Source of the DNA: a virus
Length of the DNA stretch: 38,090 bases
Direction: 5' to 3' (one strand)
IMG/VR virus record: IMGVR_UViG_3300029319_007156
Coordinates: 1 to 38,090 of that record
Shown here: in pieces, positions 31,907 through 38,090 of the stretch
Position numbering within the stretch: position 1 is the stretch's first letter
Layout: each line of letters opens with the position of its first letter
Notes under the pieces: generated by a model
Database searches by the model: none
Told to the model about the DNA's origin: nothing
What the model saw: the letters and a program-made list of their open reading frames with translations, nothing else
Position numbers and translations under genes: made by a program

Positions 31907-32844
31907 TTTATCTCTCCTAATAATTCTACGAACATAGCCATGGCATTGATTTCTTTATCAATACTTGATAAATCTTTTTGTTGAAAGTCAGCAAGTATTA
32001 AAATAACCTTTGCTACAGAACTCTGTGAATCTGTATAATCATCCATTTTATCAAATAATAAAGTGAACAAATCTGCATAGTCACGTACATTGTTGTCAGC
32101 GATACACTTACGTATTTGTTTGAAGGCATCACCTTTATTGATTTTTCTATCTTTCAGTATTTCAAGTATTTTGATTTTATAATCTTGTAATGCTAATTCT
32201 TCTTTTTGAACTACAAGTTTACCATCTACTACTTGTCTTTGAGCATAGTTTACTATCTTTCTCAAATCAGGATAACAACTATCAACCACTAAAGCCATCG
32301 TTTCTAAATCATAATTATCTTTGCCAATCTCGTTATCTAATATCTGAGAAAGTCTTTGAGCCATATGACTTTTACTTGGAGGTACAATGTTATAAGATTG
32401 ACACCTACTCTGTAGAGGGTCAATGACTCTTTCAATGTAATTACAAGTTAGAATAAACCTCGTGTGTTTAGAAGTTACTTCCATAATGTTTCTAAGTGCA
32501 GCTTGAGCATTAGGTGAAATGTAATCCATCTCATCTAATATTACAATTTTATTAGGTGAAAAAGATACTGCAGTAGCAAAACTTTTTACTTTTGTCCTAA
32601 TATTATCAACGCTTGTTTCGTCACTTGCGTTTACATACAAATGGTCACACTCTAAATTTGAAACTATAAGTTTAGCTAATGTAGTCTTACCTGTACCAGC
32701 TCTTCCATATAATAACAAATGTGGAACGTCTGCCTCATCAAGATAACTTTGCACTTTACCTTTTAGATGGTCGTTGCCTACATACTCATCTAATTTAGAG
32801 GGCCGATATTTTTCAACCCATAGTGTGTTTTCTTTTTTTAACAT
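31903..32844 (-). CDS. 44: Sliding-clamp loader ATPase subunit (gp44)
   Basis: Protein of 313 residues (T4 gp44: 319). AAA+ features: LWVEKYRPSKLDEYVGND at 8-25, Walker A GRAGTGKTT at 47-55, Walker B KIVILDEMD at 99-107, sensor and arginine-finger region ILTCNYIERVIDPLQSRC at 131-148 with the SRC motif. It uses ATP to open and load gp45. Starts with TAATG after gp45. Confidence 0.95.
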   Translation of the reverse strand: MLKKENTLWVEKYRPSKLDEYVGNDHLKGKVQSYLDEADVPHLLLYGRAGTGKTTLAKLIVSNLECDHLYVNASDETSVDNIRTKVKSFATAVSFSPNKIVILDEMDYISPNAQAALRNIMEVTSKHTRFILTCNYIERVIDPLQSRCQSYNIVPPSKSHMAQRLSQILDNEIGKDNYDLETMALVVDSCYPDLRKIVNYAQRQVVDGKLVVQKEELALQDYKIKILEILKDRKINKGDAFKQIRKCIADNNVRDYADLFTLLFDKMDDYTDSQSSVAKVILILADFQQKDLSSIDKEINAMAMFVELLGEIK

Positions 32845-33557
32845 TATTTATCTAAAGGTAATAGGAAGTATGTTGACATAAAATCAGAGCCTACACACTT
32901 AACTTCCATTATGCCATCATTACTAACTTTGATGTTTATGGACTCTGCATCTTTATTGGCTACTAACATATTTCTCAAGTGCTGAGAGGCAAATGATAAT
33001 TCTTCTATACCATCATTTGTAATAGTAGTCATAGGTATTGAAACTTTATCAACGTTTCTATTCTTCTCATAATTCAGAACTATTTGAACTGAATCAGTAG
33101 TGATGAATGTGAAGTGAACCGAATCACTTAAGGCTCCACAACCATTGATAAATTTATTAGCCGCGGATGAATCCATTTTAAACTCACCTGTCCATTCAGG
33201 TTCTACTTTTAAAGGACCACTCACAGGTATGATGTCTTTATCGGCTAAATTAAAAGTTATTGTTGTGTCTTTATCTTTAGCGTTTACAGCAATAGGTGTG
33301 TCATCCATCTTCTGAACGTTTAATGTCACGTCACTTTCTAATACTGAAAATAACTTAGTAAGTTTATCAGTATCGTAAACAGGCAATTGACAATCTTCAA
33401 CGTCAAACTCTTTCATAGCTACCATTGCCTTGAAAGAAGTTCCGTCACCATCAACTCTTGTTGTGAGTACGTTATTCTTCACATCCCATAAAGCATTTTC
33501 TACTAAACCTCCTAAGAAATACTTTTCAATGAAACGTGTTATCTTTGTTTTCTGCAT
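32844..33557 (-). CDS. 45: Sliding clamp (gp45)
   Basis: Protein of 237 residues (T4 gp45: 228). It shows the domain-repeat character of PCNA-type clamps (two similar beta-alpha-beta halves, about 1-120 and 121-237) with family-typical spans such as TRFIEKYFLGGLVENALWD, VAMKEFD and ISVSN-type strands. Confirmed by position with gp44 and gp62. It holds gp43 on DNA and could also, in T4 style, help late transcription. Confidence 0.88.
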   Translation of the reverse strand: MQKTKITRFIEKYFLGGLVENALWDVKNNVLTTRVDGDGTSFKAMVAMKEFDVEDCQLPVYDTDKLTKLFSVLESDVTLNVQKMDDTPIAVNAKDKDTTITFNLADKDIIPVSGPLKVEPEWTGEFKMDSSAANKFINGCGALSDSVHFTFITTDSVQIVLNYEKNRNVDKVSIPMTTITNDGIEELSFASQHLRNMLVANKDAESINIKVSNDGIMEVKCVGSDFMSTYFLLPLDK

Positions 33558-33845
33558 TTATATAACCTCATATTGTTTTAAAAAATCAAGTATTTTGTAT
33601 TCTGTTGCTACAGGTTCCCAACCTGTGAATCCTACTACACCATCTATAGTAAACATTGGCATTATACCCGTGTCGTATCCTTGGTCACTCAATAACTCGA
33701 TGGCCTTTGAATAGGACTTAGCGTTTCCAGGTTGATTAATATCAACTATTTCGTGTTGTAATTTATAGCGATTCATAAAACTTATTGCGAAGACGCAGTA
33801 TTGACAATCAATACTACTATCTATATATAGTTTCAATATCTTCAT
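33558..33845 (-). CDS. Glutaredoxin-like thioredoxin-fold protein
   Basis: Protein of 95 residues with active-site C14-Q-Y-C17 near the N-terminus, an early strand KILKLYID and a cis-proline candidate P63 in GIMPMF, then a C-terminal helix. It likely reduces disulfides, for example supporting ribonucleotide reductase in the cell. The first 29 bases overlap the previous gene; the stop lies directly before gp45. Confidence 0.8.
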   Translation of the reverse strand: MKILKLYIDSSIDCQYCVFAISFMNRYKLQHEIVDINQPGNAKSYSKAIELLSDQGYDTGIMPMFTIDGVVGFTGWEPVATEYKILDFLKQYEVI

Positions 33846-34641
33846 AATTCAATTTTTTTTCTCCACGTAACAATCCATCAATGTCTACATCATCGTGCGG
33901 ATAAAATATACCATTGACGTGTATGTTTTTATCAGCCGTTATGAAGAAAGGATTTTTATTAGTTGACCTTATATTTCTACCAAGATGGCTCGTTTGTATG
34001 TGAAACGTATTTGAATCGTAACATCCATTTAGTAAAAAGTCAACTTTTAATTGTTGATTTATTAATGAATCGTACCAATGATGTGTAAGATGTTCTTTAA
34101 CATATTTTTCATCTGTTTGATAAAGTTCAGCAGACTCTTTTATGAGTTTATAATTATTAAGAGCAGCTGATATTTTTTTAAAAACATCTGAATCAGATTT
34201 TACAACATAAAAACTATCCCCAACACGCCTGTGAGTAATCCAATGAATCTCATATTCTCGATGTGGTAATAAAATCTCAAATTCTTTGTTCAAATCTAAA
34301 TGTAAATTTATAGGAGATTTGTATAATAAATCAGGTCTAAGAATGATGTAGTAATCAGAATCTTCACTATTTATAGAGCAATAATCTATAACATCATCGA
34401 ACATTCCTTTTAAAGTAGTGTATGGATTTTTTTCTCTCCAATGTAATGGATATTCGATTACTTCGATAGCACTAAACTCTTTAGCAAAATCTTTGTTATT
34501 TTCTTCTTCCCATAAATGAGCAGATACTTTTATTTTATGTCCCTGTTCCAATAATGGTTCGTGAATCATAGACGTATAATTATTTTTAAATAAGGGCCAA
34601 GTGCCCCTTAGTGAACCTTTAAATACAATGTGTATATTCAT
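33817..34641 (-). CDS. Putative glycosyltransferase-like protein within the replication block
   Basis: Protein of 274 residues. Its opening MNIHIVFKGSLRG, the ISAHLWEEE-like strand and the central YYIILRPDLLYKSPINL followed by later HWITHRRVGDSF match the layout of 12210-13112 (R-x-D, then hydrophobic P). The family is uncertain, and a sugar transferase is the best guess. It is inserted between DNA polymerase and the clamp, an unusual place, and is TAATG coupled to the polymerase. Confidence 0.55.
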   Translation of the reverse strand: MNIHIVFKGSLRGTWPLFKNNYTSMIHEPLLEQGHKIKVSAHLWEEENNKDFAKEFSAIEVIEYPLHWREKNPYTTLKGMFDDVIDYCSINSEDSDYYIILRPDLLYKSPINLHLDLNKEFEILLPHREYEIHWITHRRVGDSFYVVKSDSDVFKKISAALNNYKLIKESAELYQTDEKYVKEHLTHHWYDSLINQQLKVDFLLNGCYDSNTFHIQTSHLGRNIRSTNKNPFFITADKNIHVNGIFYPHDDVDIDGLLRGEKKLNYEDIETIYR

Positions 34642-37154
34642 TAGAAAAACTTCCCTGCGTTTCGTTTAGTGGCACGAGGCTCATCCCATTTCAAAGCATC
34701 GTAAAACATTTTTAATTTCTTCTGCAACATAGCAGTATACATTTTATTATAATCAATATTGTTTGCTATGAACTTCATAATTTCAGGAGGGTCTTCAAAT
34801 CCTCTGTAAGCGATTGTTTTCAAACCTAATGGATTAGGATGTAAGTATACCCACTTGATTTTATCTGCCGACATAATGGGTAAATATTGTCTTGATATTT
34901 TATAGTGTCTCAACAGGTCATTGTATGAATGTGCAGCTTTTACGTGAACAGGAGCTCCTGTTTTAAAAGTAGAGAACGTGTCACCTGGTTGTCTTGGTTC
35001 TATATACTTTGCCAAGTTCTTGACACCTATAGGTATAGCCACTTTATCAATGCCCAATATTGGCATAGACTTTTTAAAGGTCAATATTCTATCATCAACT
35101 TTTTCTTTAGGTACATCTAAAAGAATATCATCAAGAACGTTCTTCAATAACTCTCCCATAGCCGGAGGAAAACTTGAACGTACCGTATCAATACCCTTAA
35201 TTAACATCTTGTCCACATCAACGCCATTATCATTGATAATCTTTACACCATATCGTTTTTTAGTAATGAACAATCCTGCTTTACCAATCAACTCCTGTTT
35301 TATATCGAATCTGTGTTCATTGATGTTTAAGAATTTCTTAGCAAAGTAGTCATATGATTGATTTAAAAAAGTTTGTAATTCATTGGCTATTTCAAGGATT
35401 CTCTTTGTCATCATAGCTTCAGATTTAACATTAATGTCAGGATGCCTTTTCTTAACTAAGGGAACTGCCGAAGCAAAGATTGAATCAGTATCAATGTAAA
35501 TCACATAATCTTTATCATCATCTAATTCTTTATTGTAAAAATGATTTGTAATCTTTTTACTAAACTTAATCAATGATTGACCTGTCATTGTTGTAGCCTC
35601 GGCATTATCAACATCATAAAATCTAAAGACAGGTAGTCCAAGAGCACCATAGAGTGAGTTTAACATAATCTTTTGTATTAATTGTCGCCTATCAAAATAT
35701 CTATATTTATCATCGTCACCTTGTTGACCAAACTTCTTTGCCAACTTTCTATATTCAACTCTTTCTTCAAACCATTTCTTTAAAATAGAAGGTATCAAAC
35801 CTTGTTTGTCAACTCTGTACAATATACCATTTGATGAAATACTTATTTCGTTGTCTTCCAAATATTTTCGTAGTTCTGAAGTAGTCATCTTCGCTATTAC
35901 TTCGTCTTCTTGTATTATCTCGTGTGTATCTTCAATACCTCTTAAACTCTCTTTAGCATCCCAAGGAGTTACCTTACCCACCTTAGTCTCGGGCGATATG
36001 TTCAAACTCATAATAACAGAAGGATACATTGATGTAATATCTAAGTCAAAAACCCAATCGTGTTTTCCTGATTGAGGTTCTTGCACATAGGCTCCTGTAA
36101 ATTGTTCATCGTTCTTAGGTATAGATTTATGTTTTTTATTAGGAGCTACTACACCTAACTTTCTCATATTAGCTAATATAGCCCCTTCAAGATATCTTGA
36201 CGATGTAAATACATTTTCATAAGGAACATAACCAGCGTGACATACAGCTCTCGCAATATCAATAAAATCTAACTTGTCATTCATTCGTTTTACAAGTCTA
36301 ACATCGTGTATATTATACAAAACAAATTTAGTTCTATCATTATCATATAAATCATTCAACGTGCCTTCATACTCAACTTTAGACTCTCCTAATTCAAATT
36401 CTGCCACGTCACCTAATCTGTATGATGAACGTTCTGAATATGTAAAGTTTTTGTATAGAAACAAATAATCTAAATGTGATACTCCTGCTATCTTGTGACG
36501 TTCTTTATATTCAGACCATCTAACAATACCTATGGGACTCAATGTAGATGCTACACCTGCACCTACTACCTTACAGGCTCTATTGTATAAATAAGGTATG
36601 TCGAATCCTTCACTATTCCAACCTGTAACTATTGTAGGTTGAATCTCTTGATACTTTTTAAAAAAGTCTTGTAGTAATTCAAATTCAGAATCATATCTAT
36701 AGACTTCAACTCCTTTTCTTAGAAAGTCAGGATAGTTCAAATCTACTTTCTTATCTTTGTCTACAACTAAACAAATGTATTGGTCTAATAAACAATCATA
36801 ATAGGCTATTGAAGTAATTGTATTTTCTGCCTTAGCCGGAGAAGGAAATCCTTCTGTAACTTCTACCTCTATGTCAAAATAAAATATTTTATGACCTTCA
36901 CTAACCTCTTCAGAGTCTCCATATGTATCAATTAAAACTCTCGTCTCAACCGGTACATCAGATTCAAACAAGTTAGGGTCATCTTTGTCATACTGATACG
37001 TTTTCTTTAACTTGTCACCAAATAAAGAAACGTGTTGACCTTGACTATCTTTTAAATAAGCGTAAGGCTTGTATACTTTAGATTGATGACCACGTTTGTC
37101 ATCCCATATGTGAACTTTTTTACTTTTTAAATCAAAGAATATATCTTGATACAT
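34641..37154 (-). CDS. 43: Family B DNA polymerase (gp43)
   Basis: Protein of 837 residues (T4 gp43: 898). Exonuclease motifs: FYFDIEVEV (D94, E96), GWNSEGFD (D185), and YNIHD (Y280, D284). Polymerase motifs: A, LDITSMYPS (D372), B, KIMLNSLYG near 495-503, and C, YIDTDS (D555, D557). All catalytic acids are present, so this is an active proofreading replicative polymerase. Starts with TAATG after dUTPase. Confidence 0.97.
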   Translation of the reverse strand: MYQDIFFDLKSKKVHIWDDKRGHQSKVYKPYAYLKDSQGQHVSLFGDKLKKTYQYDKDDPNLFESDVPVETRVLIDTYGDSEEVSEGHKIFYFDIEVEVTEGFPSPAKAENTITSIAYYDCLLDQYICLVVDKDKKVDLNYPDFLRKGVEVYRYDSEFELLQDFFKKYQEIQPTIVTGWNSEGFDIPYLYNRACKVVGAGVASTLSPIGIVRWSEYKERHKIAGVSHLDYLFLYKNFTYSERSSYRLGDVAEFELGESKVEYEGTLNDLYDNDRTKFVLYNIHDVRLVKRMNDKLDFIDIARAVCHAGYVPYENVFTSSRYLEGAILANMRKLGVVAPNKKHKSIPKNDEQFTGAYVQEPQSGKHDWVFDLDITSMYPSVIMSLNISPETKVGKVTPWDAKESLRGIEDTHEIIQEDEVIAKMTTSELRKYLEDNEISISSNGILYRVDKQGLIPSILKKWFEERVEYRKLAKKFGQQGDDDKYRYFDRRQLIQKIMLNSLYGALGLPVFRFYDVDNAEATTMTGQSLIKFSKKITNHFYNKELDDDKDYVIYIDTDSIFASAVPLVKKRHPDINVKSEAMMTKRILEIANELQTFLNQSYDYFAKKFLNINEHRFDIKQELIGKAGLFITKKRYGVKIINDNGVDVDKMLIKGIDTVRSSFPPAMGELLKNVLDDILLDVPKEKVDDRILTFKKSMPILGIDKVAIPIGVKNLAKYIEPRQPGDTFSTFKTGAPVHVKAAHSYNDLLRHYKISRQYLPIMSADKIKWVYLHPNPLGLKTIAYRGFEDPPEIMKFIANNIDYNKMYTAMLQKKLKMFYDALKWDEPRATKRNAGKFF

Positions 37155-37633
37155 TATACTCCTGTAGAACCTAAACCTGAGGTTCCTCTTTTTGTGTCAC
37201 TTAATGTTTTAACTAATTCTATTCTTATAGGTCTGAGACCAGGCTCTATTACTTGAAACAATCGTGTACCTCTTTCAATTTTATATTCTTCATCTGAGTG
37301 ATTGTCTATTGGAACCATTAAGTTACCTCTATAACCTGAATCAATGACACCTATACTATTACTTTGTCTAAGAGGTGTTTTATAAATAGATGACCGAGGA
37401 GTCAAAATAAAAGAAATGTTTGGTATCTCCATATCAACATCTTCGGGTAAATCAAGGTCAAGAATCATTTCAGTTTGAATATTAAAGTCTACCAATGTTC
37501 CTAAACTATGAGGTGGTAAAATGACATTTTCAGGAAAGTATAAATCAACTCCTGCATCTCCTTCTACATTTGCCTTCTTTGAATAAAAGGTCTTTAAATC
37601 GTTATCTAATAATTTTATCTTCAGTATGTTCAT
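37154..37633 (-). CDS. dut: dUTPase
   Basis: Protein of 159 residues with all five trimeric dUTPase motifs: DAGVDLYFP (26-34), LTPRSSIY (78-85), GVIDSGYRG (95-103, catalytic D98), ERGTRLFQVI (120-129) and KRGTSGLGSTG (149 to end). It hydrolyses dUTP to dUMP, limiting uracil in DNA and supplying dTMP precursor. First gene after the terminator and the sigma70-like promoter at 37659-37687. Confidence 0.95.
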   Translation of the reverse strand: MNILKIKLLDNDLKTFYSKKANVEGDAGVDLYFPENVILPPHSLGTLVDFNIQTEMILDLDLPEDVDMEIPNISFILTPRSSIYKTPLRQSNSIGVIDSGYRGNLMVPIDNHSDEEYKIERGTRLFQVIEPGLRPIRIELVKTLSDTKRGTSGLGSTGV

Positions 37634-37658
37634 ATTGTACTCTCACAATTTACATATA

Positions 37659-37687
37659 AATTTAACAAGGATATTTTTAAAAGTCAA
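37659..37687 (-). promoter_or_regulatory. Sigma70-like promoter before dUTPase
   Basis: On the minus strand TTGACT (37687-37682) is followed by a 17-base spacer and TAAATT (37664-37659), close to the -35/-10 consensus TTGACA/TATAAT (five of six and four of six). It sits in the only intergenic space between the terminator and dut, so it is a plausible start for the replication transcript. No matching activator site is seen. Confidence 0.55.
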
Positions 37688-37689
37688 GT

Positions 37690-37714
37690 AAAAAAGGGGG
37701 AGTTTCCTCCCCCT
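37690..37714 (-). terminator. Rho-independent terminator of the TonB-receptor gene
   Basis: The minus-strand reading gives a perfect 8-bp stem AGGGGGAG/CTCCCCCT with a GAAA tetraloop (37714-37695), followed by T5 (37694-37690). The stop of the receptor gene is 11 bases before it. It would end transcription from the receptor side and isolate it from the dut operon. The GNRA-type loop adds stability. Confidence 0.9.
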
Positions 37715-37724
37715 AAATTACTAT

Positions 37725-38090
37725 TTAGAAATTGACCGATAGGCCAAGGTTGAAGCTTCTTGGAGTACCAAGAAAGACTTCAGCATTATGAGCTAAGTGC
37801 ATCTTATCACCATACCCATTATACTTTGAGTTGTCAACAGCATCTTGGATGTAAACATCGTCAAGAGCATTGAATAAATGACCGTGTAAGGTCATATTAA
37901 GTCCTGCAATTTCAGGTAACTTATAAGAAGCGTGTAAGTCTAACTTACCATAAGATGGAGTTTTCCATACTTGCGCTCTATCAGCATCACCTTCAACTTC
38001 ACGACTATCAGGACTCCAATCAGAATAATGATTGTCGTACCATCTGTAAAGACCTTGAACACTTAAACCTTTAACAGGCTTAATTGTAAG
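37725..38090 (-). CDS. TonB-dependent receptor, C-terminal end (partial)
   Basis: The frame is open from the right edge of the window to TAA at 37725 (121 residues; the rest lies outside). It ends ...VFLGTPRSFNLGLSVNF, the hallmark last beta-strand with terminal phenylalanine of TonB-dependent outer-membrane receptors, preceded by MTLHGHLFNALDDVYIQDA and DLHASYKLPEIAG, typical last barrel strands and loops. The family imports siderophores, cobalamin, saccharides or similar across the outer membrane using TonB/ExbB energy. It is on the same strand as the phage genes, 91 bases from dUTPase, and appears richer in GC than most of the window. A host fragment or assembly join must be considered. 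Confidence 0.9.
   Translation of the reverse strand, partial: LTIKPVKGLSVQGLYRWYDNHYSDWSPDSREVEGDADRAQVWKTPSYGKLDLHASYKLPEIAGLNMTLHGHLFNALDDVYIQDAVDNSKYNGYGDKMHLAHNAEVFLGTPRSFNLGLSVNF

Noticed and set aside
722-36468. Plus-strand open frames of 60-143 codons across the window
   Set aside because: All lie antisense to better supported minus-strand genes, mostly lack ribosome sites and recognisable motifs, and are best read as shadows.
1-38090. CRISPR array, tRNA, rRNA, integrase or transposase
   Set aside because: No regularly spaced repeats, cloverleaf-like segments or recombinase motifs were seen by eye.

Overview
The window reads as part of the genome of a T4-like tailed phage (myovirus type) that infects a Gram-negative bacterium. 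The evidence is a T4-type replication block at the right end: family B DNA polymerase gp43, sliding clamp gp45, clamp-loader subunits gp44 and gp62, and a dUTPase. A phage-style ClpP, a RecB/Cas4-like nuclease and an Nmad1-like protein follow. The DNA is AT-rich. Every supported gene lies on the minus strand, and most neighbours share stop/start bases (ATGA, GTGA or TAATG) or overlap slightly, so the window is close to one long polycistron read from right to left. Many starts follow GGAG-type Shine-Dalgarno sites. I saw no tRNA, rRNA, CRISPR array, integrase or insertion sequence, and no stretch over 300 bases without a gene.

Layout in the direction of transcription. (1) 38090-37725: the C-terminal 121 residues of a TonB-dependent outer-membrane receptor, closed by a strong intrinsic terminator. 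(2) 37687-37659: a sigma70-like promoter, then dUTPase, DNA polymerase, a putative sugar transferase, a glutaredoxin-like protein, gp45, gp44, a zinc-ribbon protein, gp62, ClpP, Nmad1-like protein, a 32-residue membrane peptide, the nuclease, a small unknown and a SLOG-like protein (to 28525). (3) 28483-27859: a ribbon-helix-helix-like protein and two small paralogous proteins. (4) 27866 to about 3200: a very large surface-glycan and small-molecule island. It holds two GT4 glycosyltransferases, several GT2, GT-A and GT-B/GT9-like transferases, a hexapeptide acyltransferase and a PIG-L deacetylase. It also holds a metallo-beta-lactamase/Rieske fusion resembling a rearranged CMP-sialate hydroxylase, a CapE-like dehydratase and a CapF-like reductase/epimerase. 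Further on are an APH-fold kinase, a nucleotidyltransferase-HAD fusion, a small HIGH-type nucleotidyltransferase, two 2OG-Fe(II) oxygenases, an HpcH/pyruvate-kinase-like barrel, a sulfotransferase, a radical SAM/SPASM enzyme, a HisC-like aminotransferase, adenine phosphoribosyltransferase and an MTA/SAH-type nucleosidase. (5) 3197-122: small unknown proteins, a predicted lipoprotein, another GT2 transferase, a DUF4494-like protein and a coiled-coil/membrane protein.

Inferred joint working: the replication genes copy the phage genome, and the island appears able to make, assemble and decorate a glycan (amino-sugar synthesis, acylation, deacetylation, sulfation, hydroxylation, phospho-transfer). 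The product could modify the host envelope (receptor masking, superinfection exclusion) or the virion. A phage-borne TonB receptor and a lipoprotein fit an envelope-remodelling theme. Within the island, nucleosidase plus adenine phosphoribosyltransferase would recycle adenine from SAM by-products, including the 5'-deoxyadenosine made by the neighbouring radical SAM enzyme. The host cannot be named from the sequence. Lipobox, TonB receptor and Shine-Dalgarno use indicate a Gram-negative host, and the SD-rich starts and TTGACT promoter argue mildly against a typical Bacteroidota expression style.
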